From: Chryseobacterium sp. ISL-6
GTDB lineage: Bacteria; Bacteroidota; Bacteroidia; Flavobacteriales; Weeksellaceae
NCBI RefSeq assembly: GCF_018613715.1
Contig: NZ_JAGGPT010000001.1
Span: 1 to 64,000, forward strand
Reading direction: 5' to 3'
Length of the DNA: 64,000 nt
Below the pieces are notes generated by a model. It was given only the letters and a program-made list of their open reading frames with translations, made no database searches and was not told where the DNA came from. Shown here piece by piece: positions 51,876 through 60,655 of this stretch (position 1 is its first letter; each line of letters begins with the position of its first letter). The translations under genes were made by a program, and so were the position numbers.

Positions 51876-54131
51876 TTATTTACCGTTCAAATGTTTTTTC
51901 AAATATTTCGAAGTTTCAGAATGATGATCTTTCAGTAAATTTTCTACGGTTCCTTCAAATACAACTTTACCGCCCAATTTTCCTGCTCCAGGACCAATAT
52001 CGATGATCCAGTCGGCTTGTGCAATAATATCCAGATTGTGCTCAATAATAATCAGCGTGTTACCGGTTTTTATTAATTCCTCGAAGAATGAAAGTAGCTT
52101 TTCATTATCAATGGGGTGAAGTCCGGTGCTGGGTTCATCGAGAACGATAACCTTCGCTGTATGATTCAATTCTTTAGTAAGTTTTAAACGTTGCCTTTCA
52201 CCTCCCGAAAAGCTGTCGAGCCGTTGTCCCAGAGTTAAATAATCTAATCCCAGTTTGATCAGTAAGCTGAGTTCATGTTCGAATTCTGGTTTTGGAAAAA
52301 AGTGCAATGCATCCAACACGGTCATTTCCATGATTTCAGCGATATTTTTTTTGTGATAATGATATTGTAAAACTTCTGGTTTATAGCCTGAACCCTGACA
52401 TACCTCGCAAGGCTGTTCAATATCATCCATAAAGGCAAGATCTATTTTTTCAACACCTAAACCTTTGCAGTTTGGACAGGCGCCTTCTCCATTACGACTA
52501 AAAAGTTTATCAGATACCTTATTGGCCTGTGAAAAAAGTTTCCTCACCGTATTTGATAAATTTAAATAGGTCAATAAATTGGAGCGGCTGCTGGCTGTAA
52601 AAACGGACTGATCTATGATGGTTACTTCAGGATAGAAGAGGGGTAGAATTTTATTAATTAAAGTACTTTTCCCTGAACCTGCAACACCCGTTACCACGGT
52701 CATAATTCCTGTTGGAATCTTTATGCTGATATCTTTTACATTAAAAAGGCTGCCATTTTTTATTTCAATAGATCCTTTTGCTGAACGTGGATTTTTATTA
52801 AAATTTCGTTTTTTGCTAAAGTAACTTCCTGTTTTACCTTTAGCATTTTTTAAATTTTTAAAAGTCCCCTGGTACATAATTTCACCCCCATTTTTCCCTG
52901 ATTCAGGTCCCATATCAATAATGAGATCAGCTATTTTAATAAGATCGGGATCATGTTCAACGATCAAAACTGTATTTCCTTTATCTCTGATTTTTTTGAT
53001 GATGTCTACAATATGGTCGATATCTTTAGGATGTAGTCCTATACTCGGTTCATCAAAAATATATAATAAATCAACCAAACTGTTTCCTAATTGCTTTACC
53101 ATCTTTATCCGTTGAGATTCACCTCCGGAAAGGGTATCCGTTTGTCTGTCCAGAGTGAGATACTGTAAACCGATGTCAATTAGATTTTGCAGTTTTTTTT
53201 CGAGTTCCTGAAAAATCGAAGAATAAGTTTTGGATGGGATGTCTTGCAGAAAAGCGAAAAGATCATCAACAGATAATGCTGTGCAGTCTGCAATGTTTAG
53301 CCCTTCAATTTTACAGGACAAGATTTTAGCGTTTAATCTTTGGCCTTTACATAGCGGACAATTCTTTGTAATAATAACTTTTTTTAAAGTCTCTTTTCTG
53401 GTAACATTTTCTTGAGAGTCTTTTTTTAAGAATGAATTTTCAATTCGTGGAATGACTCCTTTATATTTCACTGTTTTACCCCATTCTTTGGAAGGCTTTT
53501 TAGGCGTGTGTTCTTCTGCATGCAACAATAGTTCCCATTCTTCTTTTGTAAAATCCTTTAGCTTTTTATCATTATCAAAATAACCGGAATGAATATAACG
53601 GGTTAATCGCCATCCACCAGGCTGAAAAGTAGGGAATTGGATGGCACCTTCGTTCAAAGATTTATTTTTATCGAATAGCGTTTCGGTGTTTACGGTCTGA
53701 ACATATCCCAACCCTTCACATTCCGGACACATCCCTTGAGGATTATTAAAGGAAAATACATTAGAATACCCTACAAAAGGTTGACCTATTCTCGAGAAAA
53801 GTAATCGGAGGGAGGCGTAAATATCTGTTGCTGTTCCTACCGTTGAACGGGCATTTCCACCCAGTCTCTTTTGGTTGATGATAAAAGGAACATTGAGGTT
53901 TTCAATTTTATCAACATTGGGAACTCCAAAATGTTGCAAGCGGTTTCTGATAAAACTATTTTGTGTTTCATTGATCTGCCGCTGGGCTTCAGCTCCAATA
54001 GTTTCAAAAACCAGAGAAGACTTTCCAGATCCTGAAACACCCGTAAAAACGGTGATTTTGTTTTTTGGAATTTGTAATGAAATGTTTTTAAGATTATTCT
54101 GTCGTGCTTTGGTTACAATGATGTCTTTCAT
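51876..54131 (-). CDS. short UvrA paralogue (excinuclease ABC subunit A-like ATPase)
   Basis: The gene encodes 751 residues against about 940 for canonical UvrA. It has two ABC ATPase units: Walker A GVSGSGKS at 31-38 and GVAGSGKS in the second half. Signatures are LSGGESQRIKMVKQL and FSGGERQRLKLTKEL. Zinc-type CxxC pairs occur in CPECEGLG, CPLCKGQ, CPNCKGLG and CEVCQGSG. The region between the first Walker A and the first zinc module is too short to hold the usual UvrB-binding domain. It is therefore not the housekeeping UvrA but a UvrA2/DrrC-like relative, linked elsewhere to DNA-binding drug tolerance. Confidence 0.88.
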   Translation of the reverse strand: MKDIIVTKARQNNLKNISLQIPKNKITVFTGVSGSGKSSLVFETIGAEAQRQINETQNSFIRNRLQHFGVPNVDKIENLNVPFIINQKRLGGNARSTVGTATDIYASLRLLFSRIGQPFVGYSNVFSFNNPQGMCPECEGLGYVQTVNTETLFDKNKSLNEGAIQFPTFQPGGWRLTRYIHSGYFDNDKKLKDFTKEEWELLLHAEEHTPKKPSKEWGKTVKYKGVIPRIENSFLKKDSQENVTRKETLKKVIITKNCPLCKGQRLNAKILSCKIEGLNIADCTALSVDDLFAFLQDIPSKTYSSIFQELEKKLQNLIDIGLQYLTLDRQTDTLSGGESQRIKMVKQLGNSLVDLLYIFDEPSIGLHPKDIDHIVDIIKKIRDKGNTVLIVEHDPDLIKIADLIIDMGPESGKNGGEIMYQGTFKNLKNAKGKTGSYFSKKRNFNKNPRSAKGSIEIKNGSLFNVKDISIKIPTGIMTVVTGVAGSGKSTLINKILPLFYPEVTIIDQSVFTASSRSNLLTYLNLSNTVRKLFSQANKVSDKLFSRNGEGACPNCKGLGVEKIDLAFMDDIEQPCEVCQGSGYKPEVLQYHYHKKNIAEIMEMTVLDALHFFPKPEFEHELSLLIKLGLDYLTLGQRLDSFSGGERQRLKLTKELNHTAKVIVLDEPSTGLHPIDNEKLLSFFEELIKTGNTLIIIEHNLDIIAQADWIIDIGPGAGKLGGKVVFEGTVENLLKDHHSETSKYLKKHLNGK

Positions 54132-54212
54132 AATTTAATATTTACAGATGAAATCAAGTACTTCAATATTGAACAGATACTTTCTTAAGAGGTATCTTTC
54201 TGAGAATGGATA

Positions 54213-55118
54213 TTACTTTTTCAGTAAATCTTCCAGTGCTTTTTTTAAATCTGGAAACTGGAATTGAAATCCTGCGTCCTGAATTTTTTGAGAATTAACC
54301 CGTGAGCCTTCTAAAAACGCTACAGACAATTCTCCAAATATAAGTTTTAATATAAAAGCAGGAACATTGGGCATAAACAAGGGCTTATGCAGGACTTCCG
54401 CTATTTTTTTTGTAAAATTTTCGTTTGTTGTATGTTGCGAAGAAGCTGAATTATATGCTCCCCTCATCTGTGGGTTTTTTAATGCAAATTCATAAATCCC
54501 ACTCATGTCTTTTAAATGAATCCATGGCATATACTGTTGACCGCTTCCTAATGGTGAACCGATCCAGAACTTAATAGGAACAGCCATCTTTTTTAAAGCT
54601 CCTTCCTTTTCAGAAAGGACAATAGAAGTTCTTATTTTTACGACTCTTTCTGCAGCATTTTCTTTAAGGAATTCATCAGCTGCCTCCTCCCACAGAATAA
54701 CCACCTTTCCAAGAAAATCATTGGCTTTTTCATCTTCTTCGGAATAGATCTTTTGTGAGGTCTTGGCTCCGTAAATTCCAATAGCAGAAGCCGAAATGAA
54801 AGACTTTAGTTTGATGTTTTTCTTTTTTAAAGTTTCCAGGATCAGCTTTGCAGAATCAACACGACTGGAAATTATTTCTTTCTTCCTTTCTTCTGTCCAT
54901 TGTTTTTCAGAAATATTAGCTCCTGCAAGATGAATAATATGGCTCACATTTTCAAATGCAGATTCATCGATTGTTCCTTTATTAATATTCCATTCGTATT
55001 CGTTGCTTTTTTCTTTTTTTCGCGTTAAAAATCGAACCGTATATTCCTTATCAATATTTTTCGATAGTTCACGGGCGACCATTCCATTAGCTCCGGTAAT
55101 TAAAACAACTTCTTTCAT
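54213..55118 (-). CDS. TIGR01777-family NAD(P)-dependent epimerase-like protein
   Basis: This 301-residue protein starts with a Rossmann motif variant VLITGANGMVARELSKNI. It has the family segments HIIHLAGANISEKQWTEERK, FISASAIGIYGAKTSQ, PWIHLKDMSGIYEFAL and the C-terminal DUF1731-like end (PAFILKLIFGELSVAFLEGS). The protein belongs to the YfcH/SDR39U1 group, whose substrate is unknown. The next gene in the run, a zinc-ribbon protein, lies 23 bp away on the same strand. Confidence 0.88.
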   Translation of the reverse strand: MKEVVLITGANGMVARELSKNIDKEYTVRFLTRKKEKSNEYEWNINKGTIDESAFENVSHIIHLAGANISEKQWTEERKKEIISSRVDSAKLILETLKKKNIKLKSFISASAIGIYGAKTSQKIYSEEDEKANDFLGKVVILWEEAADEFLKENAAERVVKIRTSIVLSEKEGALKKMAVPIKFWIGSPLGSGQQYMPWIHLKDMSGIYEFALKNPQMRGAYNSASSQHTTNENFTKKIAEVLHKPLFMPNVPAFILKLIFGELSVAFLEGSRVNSQKIQDAGFQFQFPDLKKALEDLLKK

Positions 55119-55141
55119 AGTATTAATTTAGGTTGGTGTAC

Positions 55142-55486
55142 TTATGCTTGATTTTTTACGATCAAAACAAAATCGTCTTCTAAAAGTTTGTAACCGTAGT
55201 CATAAATAAATTTATATTCAGAACCATTTTTATAAACCTTTAGGTTGGTGAAGTAATCAAAATCAAAACCTAAGCCATCCAGTTTCGATCTGGCGATTTT
55301 AGTTTTACCATCAATATTGATTTCCGTTAGAATGCGGTAATTTTTACGGAGTTTATTATTGATATTCCGCATCAGATTATTAGAATCTTTGTTCTGTTTA
55401 TTGTTGTAGGCATTTCGACAGGCATCATTACAGAACTTTTTATCAGACCTGCCAAGTATTTTTTCGCCACATTCAAGACAATCCAT
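55142..55486 (-). CDS. small protein with N-terminal four-Cys zinc ribbon
   Basis: This 114-residue protein has Cys3, Cys6, Cys19 and Cys23 (MDCLECGEK, KKFCNDACRNAYNNK), a DUF2116-like zinc-ribbon start. A basic helical part and a C-terminal mixed domain (DYGYKLLEDDFVLIVKNQ) follow. It may bind nucleic acid, but its function is unknown. It is packed 4 bp behind the HPP gene on the same strand and is part of the run that includes the arginase-fold, HPP and epimerase genes. Confidence 0.75.
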   Translation of the reverse strand: MDCLECGEKILGRSDKKFCNDACRNAYNNKQNKDSNNLMRNINNKLRKNYRILTEINIDGKTKIARSKLDGLGFDFDYFTNLKVYKNGSEYKFIYDYGYKLLEDDFVLIVKNQA

Positions 55487-55490
55487 ACTT

Positions 55491-56087
55491 TTATTTTTTC
55501 ATTTTATGTTCGTGTTTTTTTCTTAATAACTTTTTTAACCTGTTATGATTAGGATAGCTTCTGTTGGGAGTAATATTGTTAAAGAATAAAGCCACAAGCA
55601 ATAGGATGATACATCCTGATAGAACAGGAGATAGCGCATACCAGTATCCCAATTCAGGAATTTTACCAGAGGACGTAACGGCAATCAATGCTGTAGCACC
55701 ACCCGGAGGATGTAATGTCTTGGTGTATTGCATCAAAACAATTGAAAATGCAACAGCTAAAGGTGCAGAAAGCCAAACAATATCAGGAACGATCTTATAT
55801 ATCGTAACACCTACCAATGCTGAAAGAACATGTCCGCCGATTAAATTTCTGGGTTGTGCAAGTGGACTTTGAATGGCTCCATAGATCAAAACACTGGATG
55901 CTCCAAATGAACCAATAAGAAAAATGTTTTCCTGTTCCAAAAGATAATGGGATTGTATAAATGCAATAATCCCAATTCCGAAAAATGCACCTAAAAAAGA
56001 CCAGAAATGCTCTTTGTAATCAACAAGTGTTTCTTTATAAATTACGTATTTTGAAACCCTGAATGTTCTTTTTATTTTCTGCTTCAT
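55491..56087 (-). CDS. HPP-family integral membrane protein
   Basis: This 198-residue protein has four or five membrane helices between about 28 and 175. It carries the family signature LHPPGGATALIAV in the second half and the companion SFGASSVLIYG and LAQPRNLIGGH segments. HPP proteins have been linked to nitrite or anion transport in plastids and cyanobacteria; the substrate here is unknown. It starts 10 bp behind the arginase-fold gene. Confidence 0.88.
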   Translation of the reverse strand: MKQKIKRTFRVSKYVIYKETLVDYKEHFWSFLGAFFGIGIIAFIQSHYLLEQENIFLIGSFGASSVLIYGAIQSPLAQPRNLIGGHVLSALVGVTIYKIVPDIVWLSAPLAVAFSIVLMQYTKTLHPPGGATALIAVTSSGKIPELGYWYALSPVLSGCIILLLVALFFNNITPNRSYPNHNRLKKLLRKKHEHKMKK

Positions 56088-56097
56088 ATTTTCTGCT

Positions 56098-56994
56098 TTA
56101 ATTTTTTATCATTTGCGTTAAATTCTCAATAAAAGCCCTTGTATAAAGGCCTTCCTTGTCATAGTCAGGGTCTAATATAGTGATTTCAATTCCAAAACAC
56201 TTATTATTTTTCATCAATGGAATTAAAATTTCTTTGAGATTATCATAGTCAATTCCATCTTCCATTCTACTGTCTACAGCTGGCATAATTTCATCTTTTA
56301 AAACATCCACATCAAAATGGATAAAGAAGCCATCTAAATTCTTTTCCTGAATCATTTTTAAGAAATCTTCAGTTGTTTTTGTGAAACCGTTTTTTCTTAA
56401 GTTTTCAAGATCATAATAATGTACATCAGAATTGATAATCTGATCAACATATTCTTCGTCATCCATTTCTGCATTTCCGACACAGAAAATGTTCTCTTCT
56501 AAAAAATAAGGTTTTAGATCTTCAATATTCGTTAATTTTTCATGTCCCATTCCTGAAACAATAGCCAGATCCATTCCTGCAACACCCCCGCTCGGAGAGA
56601 GTTGTGGTGGAATAAAATCGGTATGACCATCGAGGTAGAACAATCCAAAATTTCCAAGCTTTTTTAGTGCAACGGCAGCTCCGATCAGAATACTGCAGTC
56701 ACCTCCAATCATGATATTGAATATATCTTTATTAAAATTATTGAGAATAAGTTCGGATTGCCTTTTTGCATATTCAATGATCTGATCAGGATTTTTAACC
56801 TGTGTTTCTTCATCAAAATACATGGTATATTCCGGAGCTTCTAACCTGAACGTATTTCTGGGACTAAGTTTATCGTGAAAGCCAAATTTTCGAAGCCAGT
56901 CAGGAAGTTTTCTAACACCTGGCTCTATCTCGTGTTCTTTTTTGGTGAGACCCAAATTGAATGGAAACTCAAAAATATTGATCTCTCTTTTCAT
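56098..56994 (-). CDS. arginase/agmatinase/formimidoylglutamase-fold protein with altered metal ligand
   Basis: The 298-residue protein has the ureohydrolase fold. The metal motifs are Asp122-x-His124-x-Asp126 (YLDGHTDF) and Asp228-x-Asp230 (FDVDVL). The first motif, normally GGDHS with a Mn-binding His, is GGDCS here, so Cys100 replaces the His. The protein may therefore use one metal, a different metal, or a different substrate. It is first in a run with the HPP, zinc-ribbon and epimerase genes. A palindromic site and a promoter lie just upstream. Confidence 0.85.
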   Translation of the reverse strand: MKREINIFEFPFNLGLTKKEHEIEPGVRKLPDWLRKFGFHDKLSPRNTFRLEAPEYTMYFDEETQVKNPDQIIEYAKRQSELILNNFNKDIFNIMIGGDCSILIGAAVALKKLGNFGLFYLDGHTDFIPPQLSPSGGVAGMDLAIVSGMGHEKLTNIEDLKPYFLEENIFCVGNAEMDDEEYVDQIINSDVHYYDLENLRKNGFTKTTEDFLKMIQEKNLDGFFIHFDVDVLKDEIMPAVDSRMEDGIDYDNLKEILIPLMKNNKCFGIEITILDPDYDKEGLYTRAFIENLTQMIKN

Positions 56995-57010
56995 AGACTG
57001 AATGTTTATT

Positions 57011-57018
57011 CAAAGATA
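57011..57018 (-). promoter_or_regulatory. -7 promoter element of the arginase-fold gene
   Basis: TATCTTTG on the minus strand is 16 nt before the start codon, and the palindrome at 57028-57049 sits immediately upstream of it. Confidence 0.45.
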
Positions 57019-57027
57019 AGGATTATC

Positions 57028-57049
57028 CGTTTGTAAACGACTACAAACG
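57028..57049. promoter_or_regulatory. palindrome and related half-site in the divergent promoter region
   Basis: CGTTTGTA-N6-TACAAACG is a perfect 8-bp inverted repeat. A related sequence TTTGTA-N6-TGCAA lies at 57061-57077 in the same orientation. Both are between the divergent arginase-fold and ssb genes and look like tandem operator sites. The protein that binds them is unknown. Confidence 0.5.
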
Positions 57050-57164
57050 AGTTTAAATAGTTTGTAACCGACTGCAATGTTTCGGGATGACAATCTTTGC
57101 AACAGAGATTTGAGAAAGCAGTGAACGTCTCGGATCTAATTATTAATCTTTAAAATATATAGTT

Positions 57165-57503
57165 ATGTCACTAAGAAACAAAGTAACATTAATTGGTTAC
57201 ACAGGAAAAGAAGTCGAAATGGTAAACTTCGATAGCGGAAATGTAAAGGCAAGTGTGTCTTTAGCAACGACTGATCATTACACCAATGCAAAAGGGGAGA
57301 AGGTAGAAGAAACCCAATGGCATAATTTAATTGCCTTTGGAAAAGTGGCTGAAATCCTTCAGAAGTATGTTCCTAAGGGAAAGGAAATTGCAATCGAAGG
57401 AAAACTGACATACAGATCCTATGATGATAAAGATGGTGTAAAACGATACATTACAGAGATCAGAATTGATGAAATTCTCTTGTTAGGAGGAGGTAATAAA
57501 TAA
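57165..57503 (+). CDS. ssb: short single-stranded DNA-binding protein
   Basis: This 112-residue protein is an OB fold of the SSB family. It starts SLRNKVTLIGYTGKEVEMVN, has the typical TQWHNLIAFGKVAEILQKYV and LTYRSYDDKDGVKRYITEIR segments, and stops right after the OB fold. It lacks the disordered linker and acidic DDIPF-like tip that recruits partner proteins. This suggests a secondary or stress SSB rather than the main replicative one. The HRDC-domain gene follows 16 bp downstream. Confidence 0.9.
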   Translation: MSLRNKVTLIGYTGKEVEMVNFDSGNVKASVSLATTDHYTNAKGEKVEETQWHNLIAFGKVAEILQKYVPKGKEIAIEGKLTYRSYDDKDGVKRYITEIRIDEILLLGGGNK

Positions 57504-57519
57504 TATAATAAAAACACAA

Positions 57520-57975
57520 ATGATGAAGGTAAAAGTTTTTAAAATAAGATTGCCTGAAGAATATCTGTACAAAGATCAACAGATATTAGATGATTTTCTT
57601 GGAAATCATGACGTTATCAAGTCGGAAACAGCTTTTGTACATGATGAAAATTATTGGTCGGTTGTTTTGTATTTTGAAGAATCGAAAGTTGTTTTATCCG
57701 CTGTTAAAGAACCGAAAATTGTAAAATATGCAGCCGAAAGTGATGTGTTGAATCCAGATGAAGAAAAGATATTAGATGCATTAAAACTGTGGAGATCTGA
57801 GAAAGCCAGAGAACAAAATCTCCCGATCTATTTTATAGCCAGTAATAAGGAGTTGGTATCAGTAGCTAAATATAAACCTGCCAAAAAAGCTGAGCTATTG
57901 GATATTAAGGGTTTTGGAAAACACAAGATAGAAAACTATGGTGAAGAAATTTTAGAAATCCTGGAAAGTATTTGA
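57520..57975 (+). CDS. HRDC-domain protein
   Basis: The 151-residue protein has an N-terminal half of mixed structure (VKVFKIRLPEEYLYKDQQIL, YWSVVLYFEES). The C-terminal HRDC domain, about 75-150, includes LKLWRSEKAREQNLPIYFIA and ELLDIKGFGKHKIENYGEEI. HRDC modules bind DNA in RecQ helicases and RNase D; here the domain stands alone. The gene is in a pair with the short ssb, so an accessory role in DNA repair is likely but unproven. Confidence 0.85.
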   Translation: MMKVKVFKIRLPEEYLYKDQQILDDFLGNHDVIKSETAFVHDENYWSVVLYFEESKVVLSAVKEPKIVKYAAESDVLNPDEEKILDALKLWRSEKAREQNLPIYFIASNKELVSVAKYKPAKKAELLDIKGFGKHKIENYGEEILEILESI

Positions 57976-58019
57976 TTTTTCGATTGATTGTTGAACACAA
58001 ATGATGAAGTAATATGGAA

Positions 58020-58050
58020 GAAGCTGAAGAAAATTATTTTCTTCAGCTTC
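58020..58050 (+). terminator. hairpin behind the ssb-HRDC pair
   Basis: The perfect 14-bp stem GAAGCTGAAGAAAA / TTTTCTTCAGCTTC with loop TTA is 45 nt behind the stop. It is not followed by a clear T run. Confidence 0.55.
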
Positions 58051-58090
58051 TGTGATGTATTGTCTTATAGTAAAAGTCTTTTCATTTTCT

Positions 58091-58098
58091 TATTTTTG
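58091..58098 (+). promoter_or_regulatory. -7 promoter element of hisS
   Basis: TATTTTTG matches TAnnTTTG 42 nt before the ATG of hisS. No -33 element is seen at normal spacing. Confidence 0.4.
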
Positions 58099-58139
58099 TA
58101 TGACTTATCAATTATTACACATCATTTATCAATTATAAA

Positions 58140-59507
58140 ATGAAGCCAAGCTTAGCAAAAGGAACGAGAGATTTTACCGCACAGGAAGTTTCAAGAAGAA
58201 AATATATTATCAATATTTTACAGAATAATTTTGAATTATTTGGATTCCAACCATTGGAAACGCCAAGTTTTGAAAATCTTTCGACATTGACGGGAAAATA
58301 TGGAGAAGAAGGAGACCGTTTGATCTTTAAAATCTTAAATTCCAGCATCAATGAAGCTAAAGAGGAGAAGAAGGCCCAAATGCTCAATGATTTTCAAAGA
58401 GCATTAGATAAACCATTCAGTTCAGATAGTCTTACTGATAAAGCGCTTCGTTACGACCTTACGGTGCCTTTCGCAAGATTTGTAGCAATGAACCATGGAC
58501 AGTTAACTTTCCCTTACAAACGTTATCAGATTCAACCGGTTTGGAGAGCAGACCGTCCGCAGAAAGGAAGATTCAGAGAATTTTATCAGTGTGATGCTGA
58601 TGTAGTAGGAAGTGAAAGCCTTTTACAGGAAGTAGATTTAATTCAGTTATACTTAAAATCATTTGCAGACCTAAAAGTTTCTGTTACCATTCACGTTAAC
58701 AATAGAAAAATCCTTTCTGGATTAGCTGAATACGCAGGAATTACGGATAAATTAATTGATTTTACAGTAGCTCTTGATAAATTAGATAAAATAGGAAAAG
58801 AAGGCGTTGTAAAAGAGTTATTAGAAAGAGAAATTTCCCAGGACTCTATTGATAAATTAGATTTCTTATTTTCTCAATCTGACGATGCTTTGGAGAATCT
58901 GCTTCAGCTTAAAGAAAAATTCGTTGGAAATGAAATAGGATTAAAAGGAGTAGAAGAATTAGAGTTTGTTCTTACGCAGTCTATAAGCCTTGGAGTAGAT
59001 ATTCAGAATCTTGTTTTTGATATTACCTTAGCAAGAGGACTGGATTATTATACAGGTGCTATTTTTGAAGTTAAGGCTGATGAAGCACAGATGGGTTCTA
59101 TCGGTGGTGGTGGAAGATATGATAATCTTACCGCAGTTTTTGGAGTAAAAAATATTCCGGGTATTGGTATTTCCTTTGGATTAGATAGAATTTATCTGGT
59201 CATGGAAGAATTAGGTCTTTTCCCTGCAGAAGCTACATCAAAAGTAGAGTATTTATTTGCCAATTTTGGTGGTGAAGAAACCTTGGAAGCTTTAAAACTG
59301 ATTATACAGTTAAGAGAAAAAGGTATTTCTGCAGAACTATATCCTGAAAGTGCAAAAATAAATAAACAGTTCACTTATGCAGAAAAGAAAGGCATTAAGA
59401 ACCTTGTATTTTTAGGTGAAGAAGAAATTAAAAACAGAACAGTAACCTTTAAAAACCTTGAAGCTGGAGAACAGAAAACAGTTTCTCTGGAGGAGTTTTT
59501 AGGATAA
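58140..59507 (+). CDS. hisS: histidyl-tRNA synthetase
   Basis: The 455-residue protein is a class II synthetase. It starts [20 protein letters not shown], with motif 2 around [20 protein letters not shown] and the histidine-specific loops [14 protein letters not shown] and [11 protein letters not shown]. The C-terminal anticodon-binding domain starts near [14 protein letters not shown]. It charges tRNA-His. It is a single gene with a bidirectional terminator behind it. Confidence 0.97.
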   Translation: MKPSLAKGTRDFTAQEVSRRKYIINILQNNFELFGFQPLETPSFENLSTLTGKYGEEGDRLIFKILNSSINEAKEEKKAQMLNDFQRALDKPFSSDSLTDKALRYDLTVPFARFVAMNHGQLTFPYKRYQIQPVWRADRPQKGRFREFYQCDADVVGSESLLQEVDLIQLYLKSFADLKVSVTIHVNNRKILSGLAEYAGITDKLIDFTVALDKLDKIGKEGVVKELLEREISQDSIDKLDFLFSQSDDALENLLQLKEKFVGNEIGLKGVEELEFVLTQSISLGVDIQNLVFDITLARGLDYYTGAIFEVKADEAQMGSIGGGGRYDNLTAVFGVKNIPGIGISFGLDRIYLVMEELGLFPAEATSKVEYLFANFGGEETLEALKLIIQLREKGISAELYPESAKINKQFTYAEKKGIKNLVFLGEEEIKNRTVTFKNLEAGEQKTVSLEEFLG

Positions 59508-59514
59508 TTACATA

Positions 59515-59559
59515 GAAAAAAAGAGTCTTCTTAATAGCATAAGAAGACTCTTTTTTTTA
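59515..59559. terminator. bidirectional terminator
   Basis: AAGAGTCTTCTTA / TAAGAAGACTCTT with a 6-nt loop is flanked by A and T runs between convergent hisS and the ketopantoate reductase-like gene. Confidence 0.92.
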
Positions 59560-60498
59560 TTTTCCTTTCACTTTTATTTCATCATATATTTTCTGAGTAA
59601 ATGGAACTTTTATTCCCAACTCATTTCCATATCTGATAATAGCACCGGCAAATAATTCCAGCTCACTATTTTCTTTCCCGGAATTAATATCCAATTGTAG
59701 AGAAGTTGGAGTTTCAGGGGGAAATGTAGAGGCTTTTTCGAAAGTCTTGTCAATGATATTTTCTTCGAGAGAAATCCCCTTTTGATGAGCAATTAGTTCT
59801 ATTTCTTTCATTATTTCCGTCGCCTCATTTTTTTGTACAGGATCTGTGCAAACCATGCCTATAGATGAATTGTGCTTGGCCGTCACCAATCCAAAACTTG
59901 CTATAAAAATAAATTTTGTCCAGATATCGACTAATGGATTGTCTTTAAAATCAAAATCAATTCGACTTTCTTTCATTACATCGATCACCCAATTAATATC
60001 TCTAGAAGGGTTTTCTGGATCTTTGCCGAAGATCATTTTTCCTGTTTTTCCTTTATGTTCTACAACGCCTTTTTCTTTGATATGAGAAGCTACATAAATA
60101 CATGAAGGTAGAATAACATGATCAGGAATGATTTTTCTTATTCTGTCATAGATATCTGCACCATTCATCATAGGTAACAGGATTGTGTCTTCATTGATGA
60201 CTTCTTTTAATTCGGTGCAAACCCTTTCTAGATCATACTCTTTAACACAAATCAAAACAAGATCAGGCTGAACTACATCACTAATGTTTTCATAAACCGC
60301 ATTAGGATGTGTTTTATCATTACGATGTTCAGCAGAAATAAGTGTTAATCCCTGTTCTTTTACTTTTTGGTAGGTTTCACCTCTTGCAATAAATGATATG
60401 ATATATTGATGAAAAGTTTCATTGTTTTGACTGATCTTAAAACCAAAATAACCACCTACACCACCAAGACCTATTACTACGATATGCTTCTTATTCAT
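59557..60498 (-). CDS. ketopantoate reductase-family oxidoreductase (PanE/ApbA-like)
   Basis: The 313-residue protein has the NADPH site VIGLGGVGGYFG at 6-17. The family segment VCVKEYDLE appears as LICVKEYDLERV, the substrate-region KFIFIASFGLVTA includes the catalytic-type Lys, and the C-terminal helical domain has PTSLQLDINSGKENSELELF. Family members reduce 2-dehydropantoate to pantoate for coenzyme A, but many paralogues have other substrates. No panB or panC gene is nearby, so the assignment is at family level. Confidence 0.87.
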   Translation of the reverse strand: MNKKHIVVIGLGGVGGYFGFKISQNNETFHQYIISFIARGETYQKVKEQGLTLISAEHRNDKTHPNAVYENISDVVQPDLVLICVKEYDLERVCTELKEVINEDTILLPMMNGADIYDRIRKIIPDHVILPSCIYVASHIKEKGVVEHKGKTGKMIFGKDPENPSRDINWVIDVMKESRIDFDFKDNPLVDIWTKFIFIASFGLVTAKHNSSIGMVCTDPVQKNEATEIMKEIELIAHQKGISLEENIIDKTFEKASTFPPETPTSLQLDINSGKENSELELFAGAIIRYGNELGIKVPFTQKIYDEIKVKGK

Positions 60499-60655
60499 GA
60501 AATTATTTTTATTTATTTTAAAACTTGTTTTTTTAGTATTACACTATGTTAAAGATGGTGATTTATTTTTATATTCGAAATGTATTTAAAGCATAATTAT
60601 TGAGAAAAACGATCACTCAAAACAATATTTATATCAGAATTTTATTCACCTTATT

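Noticed and set aside
51876..54131. Housekeeping uvrA
   Set aside because: It is too short and lacks the UvrB-binding region. The real uvrA is expected elsewhere in the genome.
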